A program made the position numbers and the translations under genes. A DNA stretch of 64,000 nucleotides, from NCBI RefSeq assembly GCF_000247695.1, contig NW_004624730.1, positions 28,830,860-28,894,859 on the forward strand, written 5' to 3'. This document shows positions 1 through 12,455 of the stretch, in pieces (positions within the stretch are counted from its first letter, which is position 1; each line of letters begins with the position of its first letter). The stretch is from Heterocephalus glaber. Lineage: Eukaryota > Chordata > Mammalia > Rodentia > Bathyergidae. The notes beneath the pieces were generated by a model that saw only the letters and a list, made by a program, of their open reading frames with translations, did no database searches and was not told the DNA's origin.

Positions 1-1624
1 TTTTATATCACCATCTTACTTTCAAGTTGTGCTGTTCCATTACAGTATAGGAATAGAGTTATATAAATATAACCATATTATTTATTAATGCCCTAACCCC
101 TAACCTGTAGGTCATTTGACATAGAGATTAATCTATAGGGCCTGGGTCTTGACTCCCTAAAACATTGTTTTAAAGTGAAATATTTCATATGTATTTTGGC
201 TTCCCACATCATTAGGCTAAAAAAATCTTATCTGTGTTGTCTGCCGTTTTCTTGCTGTCCCCTTTCTATAGGACTTCTGTAGCTCTGCTGTCTCCCTTCT
301 GGAAGACTTTGACAACATAATGGTAACACCCCTGCTGGCATTCCTTTTTCTTTTTTTTCCTCCCTTTTTTTTAAAGTAAATCTTTATAGCATTATCATTT
401 GAACATCAGAATGAGAAGTGATTTTTTTTTTCTTCTTATAACTGGTAATAGTTACAATATTCATTTCACCGTTACTTGGTTTATGTTTGAGACTATAATG
501 CAGAATTATGAATGCATTGACCATGTTCAACTTAATGGAATTTTTTTTCTGAAAGTTTTCCTCTGTGATCACTTTATGATTTTCATTATATTCATGTATG
601 GTATAAATACCAATAAATGTCATGAGAGCATAGACCAGTTTGTGCACCTTCATTTCAGTCCCAGTTTTGAACCCATCTATTCCTGAGCTCTTGCTTCTCT
701 CTGTGGTAATTTACATCATCAGTAGAAGAACGCATGGCATGCTGATTTATAGGCCAATGCAAGATAATGAAAACTGTGATTGTTATGAAATACACCCTCC
801 TCATCACATCCCACTCACTGGCTATTCCCAAATTCTTAACAAATGCATCATCTCTTTTTCCTTTCCAGTATGGAGAAGTTTTTTTTTTTCCTTTTGAGCA
901 TAGGTCTTGTGCATGCATGTTATGAGACTTCACCTATATTGCTTTGCCTGGGCTAGCTAAGAATGCATGTTTTGCATTAAATTACTTATAGGTTTCTGTA
1001 TCAGGTAGCCAACTCACAACATAAACCCAAGGAGCATTAGAATAAAAAAGAGCACACATCTCAGATGTGAATGTAAGTCAACTTGTTTCACTGACATTTT
1101 AAGGGGTAACGTTATTTATACTTTCATGAACATATCCTTCACTGTATATTCAAACTTTAAAAATACATTGCTTATTAAATACTTGTTATATAGGCAGTTT
1201 TTCCAAAAGTTATCTCAGTAGATCAAAGTTCGGAAACTTAACGGAAAATACTCAATTTTTCTTGACATTTTATGGCATATTACAGAGCAAGTGAGATTTT
1301 TTATTTAAAAACTTGAATTAGATGACAATTTAAAAATATTTTGGAGATAACATTTTTTTGTAGGGCATTCAGGTAATAATGTCATTCAGAGGAAAACAAC
1401 TTGCACCAGTCATTTACTTTTGTCTAAAAAAGTATGCCTGCAGACAAAATATTTTATTAAATATTTAAAGTCAAAAGAAGGTTCTGTGATTTTTAAAAAT
1501 TCATTCAAATTAGTAGAAATGTCTTTGCTATCCTTTTTACATTTCTTATTTTTTAATATTCTCTCACATTAAGAATTAAATGAATATGTTTAGCCAGCCA
1601 GTTGTTACATTCATCATCCCATTT

Positions 1625-1700
1625 TAGGAATTTAATGAATATATACTGTAGGAATTTAATGAATAAATACTTATATTAGGAATTTAATGAATATATACTT
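1625..1700. repeat. Short tandem repeat, three copies
   Basis: The unit TAGGAATTTAATGAATA plus a variable tail begins at 1625, 1649 and 1677, so the spacing is 24 then 28 bases. A looser relative, AAGAATTAAATGAATATG, lies just upstream near 1571. It is a local AT-rich minisatellite with no evident function. Confidence 0.75.
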
Positions 1701-2920
1701 CAATATTTATAGTTGTTACATTCATAATTTATGGACATGTTATTAAAGTATAAAGATTCATTGTTTTGGGAGATTTGTTTATTTTAGAATAAATCAGGAT
1801 GTTCTAGCATTTAGCATTAAATGATTTCCGACCAACTTTTATTTGAAGTGAAACATTAAAAAATATTAAATATAAGTGATCAACAAACCTCTTACAGTTA
1901 CAGAATTTTTTCTGTGTCTGTTGTCTGCAACCAAAACTAGCTAGTATGACATGATGACCATAGCTTCTCATTTACACTGTGTGTTGTTGAGCCTTGGGCA
2001 CCACTACTCAGTAAACTTCAGACTAGGAGTTATAAACAAAACCCTTTCTACTAGGTGACTCATAAAATATTACCTACTGATTTTCATTGTGTGAATATTT
2101 CACTTATAAATTTTCCAAAATCAGAATTTTCAGAAACAGTTACAAAATGTGGCTGTGGTTTTCCAGATACAAACTTATCTCTTTACAACCTTTAAAACCA
2201 TTGCAAGTTACTAATTAAGAATTTGAAGAAATAACTACTAGTAAATTGAATGTACATATAGGAAACTTCCTGATTGTGAAATGTTGCTGCTTATAATGCA
2301 TACTGACTGCTAATTAAAAGTATAACCAGTCCTTTTTTTTAGAAATAGATATGTGCTCAGTTAATTGAGGGATTAGTTTCTAATATAGACAAAACAGGAT
2401 CCCCCAAAAATAAAAATGATGTTTGAGGATGATTTATCAAAAATTTTAAACTTACTGGAGGCATAGATTCAAATGTTGTAAAAGGCTTCTAAGTCAGCAT
2501 CTCTTTGACCATACCTACTTCTCCCGTCTCATTTAAAATACCGCAACAAGAAAGAGAATTGTCCTGTGAAAGGTAGGAAGATGACTCAATGCTGAACAGC
2601 ACAGTTTCATTAGGAGTTTTTAGAAAGTGAAAATTTTAGATTTATTTACATTTCGTATATAGAGGCAAACCTAAAGCAAAATGCATGAAAATGACGTGTG
2701 AGAATTAACTCAGGTAGCAAAGTAGAGAACAGCTTGTCTGACCATTAGAATTTCCCATTTGTCTGGAAATCATTTCCTTACTGTATATAAACTAGATATC
2801 TGAGCCACAAGAGCTCCAGCAGGGGCGCAGATGTCTTACATTCTCCCCTAGTAATATGCTAATATGCTTGAAGTCATATGGGACTTGGCTAGACACAAAT
2901 ATTCCATCAAAAACCAGCTC

Positions 2921-2980
2921 TAGCGAGGACTGTTGGCACACACCTATGATCCCAGTACTGGGGGAGTAGGGGAAGATGCC
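2921..2980 (+). repeat. B1-like SINE fragment
   Basis: The segment resembles the left part of B1: a GGCACACACCTATGATCCCA core followed by a GTACTGGGGGAG stretch, equivalent to the usual A-box region and 'cactcgggaggc'. It is short and diverged, with no clear A tail. Confidence 0.55.
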
Positions 2981-3215
2981 TTACTCGTACTGTCCTTTTT
3001 CCATTTATAAAGATATAAACTTAATGTTGTTTTTCATTATTTCAAGCAGAATAAAGAAAGAGAAATTGAGTAACTTTCCAGACATTAGTGCAGGCAGAAA
3101 GAAATCATTAGCATGATAGATGCTAACATTAAATGAGTTTTCAAAACAAAAGGTAGTGGTGGAAACTACAAAGCAATTGGAAATCCCTTGGTAAAGTCAT
3201 TTATGCTGAAATATA

Positions 3216-3299
3216 CTTTTTTTTTGGTACCGGGGATCGAACTCAGGACCTTATGCTTGTGAGGCGGGTGGCGGAACCACTGAGCTAAATCTCTGGCCC
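3216..3299 (-). repeat. ID SINE (tRNA-like)
   Basis: Antisense ID element: a T run, then the complement of a tRNA-like body ending in GAGCTAAATCTCTGGCCC, the reverse of the ID head. It is flanked by a perfect 14-bp target-site duplication, TATGCTGAAATATA, at 3202-3215 and 3300-3313. This marks an L1-mediated insertion. Confidence 0.9.
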
Positions 3300-3399
3300 T
3301 ATGCTGAAATATAAATCCTAGTTTACCTCTGGATCTTTAAATTACTGAGCATTTACTCTGTGCAGACACTGGTGCTAGAAACTGATAAAAAAATAAATA

Positions 3400-3495
3400 A
3401 CTGGAACTATAACTCATGCCTATAATCTCATCTATTCAGGAAGCTGCGGCAGGAGGATCAGAAACTCAAAGCCAACCTGGACAACTATGCAAAGC
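3400..3495 (+). repeat. Old B1/FAM-like SINE
   Basis: The order matches a 7SL-derived SINE: a CATGCCTATAATCTCATC A-box region, then GAAGCTGCGGCAGGAGGATC and GCCAACCTGGACAAC. Divergence is high, and there is only a weak A-rich tail. Confidence 0.6.
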
Positions 3496-5096
3496 CCTTC
3501 CTCAAAATTAAGAAAATTAGTGAACCTTAATATGTTTTCAGAAAATAACAGATAACCAAAGTGACTATGTGCCCTATTTGCTGGGCACAGTCTCACGTTT
3601 TTCTGTTGTCCTGGTCTATCCAGTTTGGATGATACATTATATAGTATATTCATGGTTTAACACAACCAAAACTGTGCCCTACTAAAAATACTCCAATACT
3701 AAAAAATCTCCAATTCTCAGTGTTTAGTTTTTTCTACTCATTCCTACATTGTGGTCCTTGAATATTTAAAACTCTTTCAAGTTTTTAAATAACTTATTTT
3801 TTCCCCAACAAGTTGAATTATTTTTAAAAATTGATATAATGTGTTCCCGGCATTATTCTGGAGAAGCAAAAGTAGGAATCTGTTTGAGGCTTGTAGGAAA
3901 GATAAGGGTATTTTCCTTTCAGGACAAGCCACGATGACAAGACTTTTCATAGAGAACTTGGAGAGTGCTAACCACCTTGGAATGTTTGTGATTTTCTCAG
4001 GGTGAATATTGCATATCTCAGTTACTTCCTATGGTATTTAATATATTAGGAAAAACTGACAGTTGGGAGGGAACATAGTATGTCCACATAGTATCTAAAG
4101 GTGAATTTTAGCATGTCAAAATTGTATCTCAATTTTTTTCCTTTCTCCTTGTTTCTTTTAAAATTATAGTCCCTTTCCTTGAATGTTAGTTTTTGTGGTA
4201 TTTTATGTAGAAAAATAAGTTTTAGTTTATATTTCTTAAATTTCTGTGATCTTAAAGCATTGTCAATAAGTGTTCCCAGTAGCTCAAATATATCTTATTC
4301 CTAGTATTCTACTCCCCTACACACACACACCATGTAAGTTTTAGTATATTCCACAAGGTTCTTCAGTAAGCAAAGGGGGAGTAGAGTTAGAAGAGATCTG
4401 TTTTATGTATTTATATGCATTTGTCACATACAGATCACAACCTGTTTCCCTCAAAGCTCAAACAGGGCATGTGAATTACAGATTACCTGTTGATCCCAAT
4501 ATTCTAACTCACATATGAGTAGTTCAGCTTTCTTCTGTTGTGTAAAAATGATTATATACATGTATTTTTTTAATATACATGTATTTGTTCCCACAGGTAA
4601 GCACAAAAATATGTCTCAGGGACCTTATAGGAAGTTAATGTCAAGAAGAATTGATTTAAAAAGTGACATTTAAAGATCTGGTTGATTTAATGTTTCCGGT
4701 GATCAGTTTTGGATGATTAAGAACCTTTTGGATACCTTGAGCAGAATAGATTTAGGGTCCCTGTGACCACACAAGGAATTTGGGCTATTTTTCTTAGACC
4801 CAATCATCTGGAAATAGTATTTAACAGATTAATGAGTATATCTTCATGTAACCCTATTCTGGAAATTTAGATTGTTGTTGAAGCTGTCATGAACAGATAC
4901 CAGAGTAGGTACACATAGAAATTTGTGTTTTACTGATCTATAGATAGATAATCACCTTAGGAGAGGTTGCAGTTTTATCAATGATCCCCAGTGACCCATG
5001 TGGTTTATAAATTAGGTTGCAGTATACTTAACAAGTCTTAATAGAGGCTCTCCCTTAGGTTTCTTATCGGGGTGATTTTAAGAGGCTGTAAGTCTT

Positions 5097-5196
5097 TTTT
5101 TTTTTTTTTTTTTTGGTACTGGGGATCGAACTTGGGTCCTTGCGCTTGCACAGCAGGCAGCGAAACCACTGAACCACTGAGCTAAATCCCCAGCCC
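5097..5196 (-). repeat. ID SINE
   Basis: A long T run is followed by the antisense ID body, with a small internal duplication (CCACTGAACCACTGAGC). Flanks repeat GAGGCTGTAAGTCTT (5082-5096) and GAGACTGTAAGTCTTT (5197 onward), a target-site duplication with one mismatch. Confidence 0.9.
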
Positions 5197-5284
5197 GAGA
5201 CTGTAAGTCTTTAAAGAATAAGCATCCAGTGAGTACTTAAAATATTTTTGTCTTTAATATTACATATGGAGGCATCTCTTCTCA

Positions 5285-5420
5285 ACAGAAGAAGCTCTGG
5301 GCTGTGGAGTCAGACTCCCTGGAGTTGAGATCATGGCTCTACAGACTGGCTGAGTGAGCTTGCCACACTCCTTAGGCTCTTTGAGCCTGGCTTTCCTGTC
5401 TGAAGAACATGGGGAAGGTT
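5285..5420 (+). repeat. MIR SINE
   Basis: The segment follows the MIR core order: CTGTGGAGTCAGACTCCCTGG, a 'catggctct' segment, 'gagcttgcc' and a diverged CTGAAGAACATGGGGA tail. It is an ancient mammalian-wide SINE, recognised by eye. Confidence 0.65.
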
Positions 5421-5887
5421 CTTTTCCCTGGAGAACTCTTTTGAGAAAATGGGTATTAGAAAGAAAAGCCCACATACAGGCATACATTGCATTGTTAATG
5501 ATGTTGGTGTACGTCCTCTTAAGCTAAATGTTTCTCCCTTTCTCCTTGCTCAGAATACGTACATTACTTCCCAAACACATTAAAATGTTTTATCTAACTA
5601 TAATTTAACACATTTTAAAATAACATTTAAAATAAGTTCTGCAAAAACCCACAGATAGTAGGAAGCTAGGTGTTTCCTATAATTATTGCTGCAGGCTTCC
5701 TTAAAATAACTTCTGCCATCAAAACATAAAACTGTGTATCACTGTTCTTATCAATATATTTATTTTCCTATGTCTAAAACATGTATTAAGCTTGATGAAA
5801 GATATTAATTGGTGTTATTTTACATGTACTTAGTTAGAATTTTATTTGCTATTGACTTATAGTCTTTTTATTGACTGTAGTCTAATT

Positions 5888-5966
5888 CAGTGATGGCAAA
5901 CCTTTTAGAGCTTTCAGTGACAACAACCAACCATCTACAGCACATTGCCATAGGTTCACCACCGCT
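5888..5966. mobile_element. 79-bp hAT-like MITE (SPIN-like), copy A
   Basis: The element begins CAGTGATGGCAAACCTTTTAG, and its other end reads GCCATAGGTTCACCACCGCT, the complement of a second CAGTG-type terminus. It is a reverse-oriented copy of the 79-bp element at 30337-30415; most of the length aligns between the two. The termini resemble SPIN/hAT elements. An 8-bp target-site duplication is not convincing for this copy. Confidence 0.6.
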
Positions 5967-6446
5967 TCTCTGATATTATTAGAGTCATACTAGGTACCAA
6001 ATTTTTCCTTTGAATACATGCCTAAATAGGCAATTTTTAGGTCGCTGTGAAGAAACCTCATTAAGAAGTCATGAAATTTTTATATGCCATTTGCATATAC
6101 CAGTTTTTTCCCTGTAGAGGCACTGGGTGGTACAGCCCTGTGGTTCCAGATTTCACACTGAGAGACTCAGAGAGCCTCTCTGCTGTACGGCCTCTTGGTA
6201 ACTTAGGATTCTGTTTATGTCTGTGTTATCTTTGGGAGCATCTGCAGTCTTCCAAGAAGAAAAATTCAGTACTCTATACATACATAGGAAATTGATGAGA
6301 ACTAGTCTAGTGCAGTTTGAAAGTCTGTGAGTTCTGTATTCCTGTAGTGAGACTTGATGTCTTGGTTTATTTGGATTAATGACCAGAAGCTCAACTCAGA
6401 CATGTAACTGCAATGATCAAGAGTTTACGTCGGCTTTGTTTTCCAG

Positions 6447-6536
6447 GGCCAGCCAGGGGACCAGGCTGCTCTCTTTGCTGCACAAGCTAGACCCTCCCCT
6501 CAACTCCCCCAGTATCCAGGGCTGCAGCAAGCACAG
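6447..6536 (+). CDS. MED12L: MED12L coding exon (30 codons)
   Basis: TTTTCCAG precedes the exon and GTACCA follows. The 90 bases encode 30 residues in phase 0, GQPGDQAALFAAQARPSPQL and then PQYPGLQQAQ, which matches the MED12L tail before the MPQGYTMYGTQ segment. It joins in frame to the exon at 8075. This is the first MED12L exon visible in the window. The fragment is low-complexity (Ala, Pro and Gln), as expected for the flexible C-terminal region of this Mediator kinase-module subunit. Confidence 0.9.
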
Positions 6537-7111
6537 GTACCAACATTTGCTTCCTAGTTGCTGCAGGAGTTTTTTAATGCTCTTTGTTTGAAGTAGAAAA
6601 ACCAATAAATCAGATAGCAACTCCCTATCAGATCTAGACCTTAGTTACTTCTCCTTATAGATCATAATTGTCATTTCAAAGAATCTTGAATTAAAAATGT
6701 AAATAATTTTTAACGATATAATAATAATGGCAGATGTTATTCTGAGGTTTGGTTTTCTTGTCTGCAAACTAAGGTAAAGGATGTGAAGGTTTAAGACAAC
6801 CCGTGGAATTAGCATAGCACCATGTACACAGTAAATTCTCAGCAAATTATATACTTGCCTTAATATAATGTGAATCTTCAACAACTCATAATTTTGTTAT
6901 TTCTGCATCCATATACTCTTAACCCTTTCTTCTCATAGTCAGGACCTCTGTGTTGTTAGCAAGACTCCTATGGGGCTGTCAGTTCATTTTGGGTCCACAG
7001 CTGAAATTAAATCATGTTTGGTCTCCCAGGCACAGAGGCCTTCAGTCTGGAACAATTCGTGCTGTCTGCTGGAAGTTCATTATATTTACTCTGTCTTCCA
7101 AGTCAGAGGCA

Positions 7112-7261
7112 TAAAGCTGGGCATGGTGGCGCACACCTGTAATCCCAGCACTTGGGAGGCAGGAGGATCCTGAGAGTTTAAGGCCAGCCTGGGCTACACA
7201 GTGAGTTCAAGGCCAGCCTGAACTACATAGCATGACCCTGTCTCAAAAAAAAAAAAAAAAA
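7112..7261 (+). repeat. B1 SINE with internal duplication
   Basis: Full-length rodent B1: GCTGGGCATGGTGGCGCACA start, AATCCCAGCACTTGGGAGGC, the tandem pair of 'aaggccagcctg' segments typical of rodent B1, CCTGTCTC and a long A tail. The 12-bp AAGTCAGAGGCA at 7100-7111 recurs at 7262-7273 as the target-site duplication. This is the main sequence reason for calling the genome a rodent. Confidence 0.95.
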
Positions 7262-8074
7262 AAGTCAGAGGCACAAAATGACCTTAAGGTGTGGTGCTTT
7301 GAGGTTTCAATAGTGCTCTACTTTAATCAGCATTCTGTTATATAAATTGTATCTTATGATCCAATAGGACCTCAGGGTTTTGTTTTTTTTTTACATAAGG
7401 TGTCAAGCTTTAGAGAAATAAGTACCTTACTTGTATATTAATATTGACTAGAAAAAATTAAGTGTTCCAGTTATTAATGGTAGAGTACTGAAAGGAGCAG
7501 TGGTCTAAGCAACTCAAGAGGGCATTGAACAGTCATCAGTTGTTCCTGCTATTAATAGCATCCTTCCTGCTGTTAATGGTTGTTTTGTTTTATAACTGAT
7601 TAGTAACTACTGACACATCCATCAGACTTAAAGATGTAGTTATATATTGGGAAACTATATTTTTAATTTATATTGAGCATGGATACCTTTTTGAGTAATT
7701 TTAGTAGTGATATTAATGATGTTTGGGATCTGTTGAACATTGATGTCATCTGTATATTAATTATTTCTGTACAGAAACATAGGCTTCCCTTTCCCCAAAA
7801 TAAGCAGCTGATCTTAAAAGCCAGTTTAACCAAATGAGAATTCATTTATTTTTAAATTGAAATTTCTGGTGAATCATTATACAACCAGTTCATTCTATAG
7901 CTTTCTTGGTAGACTGCCTGCCTTCAGTACAGAAGTCTTTTTTATATTTTGAGGCAGAAGGGTCTTTGAAAAATTTCACAGAGGTCCTCATGTGTTTGCA
8001 TCGGCCCAATGTATGTTAGTGAAATCTGGGTGATGAAATGGAGCTCTGACTTTCTCCCTTGTGCCTCCCTGCAG

Positions 8075-8304
8075 ACCATGCCCCAGGGGTATACGATGTA
8101 TGGAACACAGATGCCTTTGCAACAAACAGCACAGCAACAGGCTGGTGGTGTGGTCCTGTCTCCCAGCTACAACTCCAGGGTCTACCCGGCTGCACATTCC
8201 AGCCCTGCGCTAATGGAGAGACTCAGACAGATTCAGCAGCAGCCAAGCGGCTATGTGCAGCAGCAGGCCTCTCCGTACCTGCAGCCCTTGACGAGTTCTC
8301 AGAG
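8075..8304 (+). CDS. MED12L: MED12L coding exon (Gln-rich tail)
   Basis: CCCTGCAG precedes the exon and AGAG|GTGATA ends it. The exon is 230 bases, 76 codons plus two bases. It encodes TMPQGYTMYGTQMPLQQTAQ, an SPSYNSRVYPAAHSSPALMERLRQ segment and PSGYVQQQASPYLQPLTSSQ. This is near-identical to human MED12L from memory. Tyr/Gln/Pro repeats dominate; the LMERLRQIQQQ stretch could form a short amphipathic helix. Translation past the donor runs into intron, so longer reading frames here are artefacts. Confidence 0.95.
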
Positions 8305-8846
8305 GTGATACCAATAGAAATAATGATTGCAATAGTGAACACTCACATTCTGATATATTGTTATACTTCTCCTAGGCCATGGTATATTAGTGATATAAGG
8401 GATTTCTATGATCTTATATATTTGCGTATACTTTATATTCTGGCTTCTCATTTTTAGTAGGATGCAGGGAAAGATTCAAAATAAAGAATATCTCATCTTG
8501 TCTATTTTATTTAAGGCCCTGTAGTTTTGACCCACTTCTTCCATGGTATAGACATAATATTTTTAGATGATATTAGAATGTGAACTCTTAATATACTATC
8601 TTTTCTTATGTCTTTTCTCTTTTTTTAACTAAACCATCTAAGAGAAAAACTTGACCATTTTTAGCAGTGCCTTCTTACAATTTGTAGATAAGTGTCATAA
8701 TATTTAATTTCAATACTAATTGTGCATAATATAAAAATTTTGCTAAAACTTAGTTTCTGCCTTTTTCTCCTCAGGGATGAGTAGTAAAACAGGATCATAA
8801 TAAACTCTTTTTGGCTCCTGTTTTAATTAGATTCCTTAGACTTAGG

Positions 8847-8985
8847 GTATAACTGTGCTGCCCATTACTGTAGCTACAATCCAATGTGGCTATTTAAATT
8901 TAGACTTATTAAATTGTATTAAATCTTTGGTTTCTCCATTACCCTAGTCACATTTCAAGTATTTAGTGGCCAAACATGGCCAAAA
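8847..8985. repeat. hAT-Charlie fragment, MER58-like
   Basis: The segment carries the pattern TGGCTATTTAAATTTAGACT followed by an AT-rich middle and CACATTTCAAGTATTTAGTG. This resembles a mammalian hAT-Charlie repeat in which 'cacatgtggctatttaaattt' faces 'acatttcaagtgct'. The family assignment is from memory and tentative. Confidence 0.4.
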
Positions 8986-9409
8986 GGGCCAGCTTTGAAA
9001 CTGTGGCCTGTGTAGTCACACAGGGCTCTATGTTTATAAGGGGCCCATTCTTGGCTTGATGTTTTGTTATTTCTTGATATTCTTACTGATTTTTGATGAG
9101 GGAGCCCTGCATTTTTGTTTTACACCTATACCTGAAAATGATATAAGTAGCCATGATGGCTGTTGGCTGTCCTCTTGGAAAGCAGTGACAGAAATCAGTT
9201 TAGTCATCATAGGAAAAGCTATTGGATAGTATTGTCCTTAAAGACTAAGGGTCATGCAGACTTTTGCAGCATAGTGGACAGCTGGATGGCTCCCATGTAC
9301 ACCATCAGTGGGTTCATGTCAACTCCAGGTAATCACTGGAGAGTTAGGGAAAATAAATTAATTTGGAAAATATTCACTGTATTTACTATTTTTATAATAA
9401 GTTGCTGCA

Positions 9410-9660
9410 TAGCATAGCCTAAGAGCTTAAACTTCATAGCTTGAAAACTCTAGGATCGCATCCCACCTATGCCCTTTGTGTTTTGAGTAACCTAGTTAAA
9501 TTACTTCTTTGTCTCTGTTCTCTCATTTTTAAAGTTAGGATAACAAAAGTGCTGATCTCAGAGGACTGTAAATGAAATAATACATTTCAGACCTTTAGCA
9601 CAGTGCTTGCTCCAAAGTAAATGTTCAGTTAATGTCACTTATTATTAAAACCTATTTAAT
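9410..9660 (+). repeat. MIR SINE
   Basis: The order is diverged but typical: GAGTAACCTAGTTAAATTAC, a 'ctctgttctctcatttttaaa' equivalent of the 'ctcagtttcctcatctgtaaa' core, a GATAACAAAAG stretch and a TGCTCAATAAA-like tail. It lies in the intron just before the 9898 exon. Confidence 0.7.
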
Positions 9661-9897
9661 TTTTAATAAGTAATTTATATATGATTGCGATTTTGCCTTA
9701 AATAGAGTGCTTGTTGACCTTTTTATCATGTGGTTGCATCTCTTATTTTACTCTTGGTCTTTGTCTCATTTGAATTGTACAAGTAGTTATTGGACACGTA
9801 TATTTTCTTTGTGGATGAATGTAATGTGCTAGTGGCACTGATTAAAAATTTGTTGGTACACATGGGTCTGAAAACAGGTTGCATTATTCTTCAACAG

Positions 9898-10051
9898 ACT
9901 GAACCATCAGGCTTTACAGCAGAGCCCTCTGGTGGCTGGGGGAATTGATGCTGTTCTGCCTTCTGCACATCCAAACCTCGTGGTGTCCCTGCCTCAGGAC
10001 CCCATGAGACCCAGACAGCCACAACCTCGACAGCAGCAGAGACTCCTCCAG
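9898..10051 (+). CDS. MED12L: MED12L coding exon
   Basis: TTCAACAG precedes the exon and CTCCAG|GTAGGG ends it. The exon is 154 bases: one base completes the split Arg codon, then 51 codons. It encodes LNHQALQQSPLVAGGIDAVL, PSAHPNLVVSLPQDPMRPRQ and PQPRQQQRLLQ. It corresponds to the human MED12L segment with the same LNHQALQQSPLV start. There is no disabling change. Confidence 0.93.
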
Positions 10052-10589
10052 GTAGGGGGCAGGAATATGTGAGCTGTGGGTCACCCTTCAAACACTGCAA
10101 ATGTGCAACAGTCTTACAAAATAAAAATCCATTAGATTTTAATTGCCTAGTCCAAGGAGCCCTGTATCTTTGACACTAGTAGCTGAACTGGTGCAACTTA
10201 GTTCAAACTTGGCAAAAGTTCTCCTTTATTGTGCATCTGCCAGGTCATGGATAGGAGAGGACATTTTGCAGAGCTTCCTTCCTCTTTCACAGATTCAGGG
10301 GATCATATGGATGCCTTTATTTTAATAGTAGGTCTCAGCTTGCCCAGATGCTGTTCAACTAGGTGCCTTCAGTTTGAGTGGAGAATTTCATATGCACAAA
10401 ACATGCATGCAGACCAAAAAGCTCCTGAACTTCCAAGGCTTTCACCAGTTTTCTAGAAGTCTATAATCCAAAAAAGTGACTATGAAATTGGAGCAACATA
10501 GGGAGGATAATTCAAAGGCATATTATTCTTGTCTGTTTTAGAATCCAGAGAACTATCATTTACTTATTTGATGTAAATGGGCAATTTAA

Positions 10590-10700
10590 CTTAGCAAGAC
10601 CTTGTCTCAAAATGAAATATAATAAAAAGTGCCAAGGATGTAACCCAGTGAGAAGGCCCTGGCTTCAATCACCAAAACAGCAAAAAAGGAAAGAAAATAG
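10590..10700 (+). repeat. B4-like SINE (B1 tail plus ID)
   Basis: A TAGCAAGACCTTGTCTCAAA B1-type tail is followed by GCCAAGGATGTAACCCAGTG and CTGGCTTCAATCACCAAAA, which is a diverged ID head and B box. This order is the B4 (ID fused to B1) structure. Confidence 0.55.
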
Positions 10701-12455
10701 GAAGCTTAGTGAGCTGGGGTACCCATGAACTATACCCTGGGTATGAGATCAGTGGGAAAGAAATCTGTCCTGCAGGAAGAAATAGCAAAGGGATTTCTGT
10801 GTCTCAGCTTTGAGTAGAAGGAAGTTGTGACCATAAGCTCAAGTGATTTGAGGTATGAATCTAGCCTGATCTCCAAAATTCTGGATGATAGTAACAGTGT
10901 GTGATAAGCAGAAGCCAACACAAATCCTCTGTAGAACTGAGTTTCACATGATGTCATTAGTTGTAAGATGCCAGTTGCATCCTAATTTTTGACCTGATAA
11001 AATGTTTTAAAATTTGTATCACAACACTCATAATAGCTGGTAATTGGTTTCTGGAAGTATGGCCAATCTCATTCATTGTACAGAAGTCATTTCCAAGGTG
11101 CTAAAAACTCTGTTCTTCACTTTGTAATCAATAAAATGGAAATAATTTAATACCTACCTCTTAAATGTGTAGCAATGTTTAAATATGAAAATCCAAGTAA
11201 AGTGTTAATTTGGTAATGTTACTATTGATCTTTTCATTAATATGACCATTAATAGTGGTATTTTCTTAAATCATCATTTTTCCCAACTTCTGAGGATATA
11301 TGTTTCTGAATTTGTTTTAGAGCTACTATTTGTGTTTCCCTTCATTTTAAAATCTCTCACTTCCAAAACACTGAGGAAAGTTACTATGTTGTTTATTTAC
11401 CCTTATCTTACAGTGGCTTTTTTTTCAAGGATGTAAATATGGAAAACCTTTCCTTATTGAGTAGTATTTATTTTTATCCCTAATGGCATAGTATGCTCTT
11501 TTGGTAATTTTTCTTATCAACAGTAGATTCCTTGGAAATATGAAAAAGTGATTTGTTCCTGAGTCTGAATTACACTTAATCCCTTTTGGTCACTGGCTGC
11601 CTCCATAAAGAAAAAAGTGTATGATTATTAAGTTGGGTTCGTCTTTCTTAGAGTTAGCAGAGCACCAAATGGATAGTTGGTGTCAAGCTGCAATAATGTC
11701 TTTCTGGTTCAACTTTTTATTATTCATGTTGGGAGTAACCCTACTCAGATCTCTTGACAGGAATCCCTATCCATGAGCAGAGTCACTTAGAAATGCTGTT
11801 TAGTAGTAGCTATTTAGCGCCTTGCTCTAAAGAAGACATAATTTGGGGAATATTCTCCAAACCAAGTTGGAAAAATGTAAAGGATAAAAAAAATCTTGGG
11901 TTGATAACTCAAGGATGAAGTATTTATATGGAAGAAGCTTTAAAGGTGATTGGGAGATAGCAATTATTTATATTTTCCTCTTGTCTATGTCCCGCCTGGT
12001 GAATATCTAGTTTGTTTTTTCTGTGACTTGGAAGTGTTTCCCAAGAGCTGTATATTTGATCCAATTTTGTTTCTGACATTATTTCTAGTTTTATGCTGTT
12101 AATTTATTTCACAACTTCTCATGGGAGCTAATCTATATCTTCAAAGAATAAAAATTAATTCCTAAAAGGTACCTCCAGTGTCACAGAGAATAAAATAATT
12201 ACTGAGCAGTGCTCATCTAACCTGGTCAGATAGACAGGAAGGGCAAATGATGTGAAGGAAGTTAAAACAGTACTTAAAAAAGATATCCCCAGACAGTGTA
12301 AAATGATATAGATGGTGAACACTGACCCCAAAGGAAGAGGTCTTGGTGTCAGAGTGACCTGAGCAGGCTTTCTGGAAAAACAGGTTTAGGTCTTATTCTT
12401 AAAGGATGAAGGAGGTTTGGCAAGGGAAAAGTGGAAGAGGCAGGTCCACAAAATG

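Larger units (their letters stand above)
1..6446 (+). other. MED12L intron (partial), no exon found
   Basis: About 6.4 kb of AT-rich intron. I looked for an open segment between AG and GT that would extend the MED12L Gln-rich tail upstream and saw none. It holds a short tandem repeat (1625-1700), B1-like fragments (2921-2980, 3400-3495), two ID SINEs (3216-3299, 5097-5196), a MIR (5285-5420) and a 79-bp hAT-like miniature element (5888-5966). The rest is unremarkable single-copy-looking sequence. Confidence 0.8.

Noticed and set aside
1..6446. Additional upstream MED12L exon
   Set aside because: No AG...GT segment with a matching Gln/Pro-rich frame was seen, so I left it as intron.
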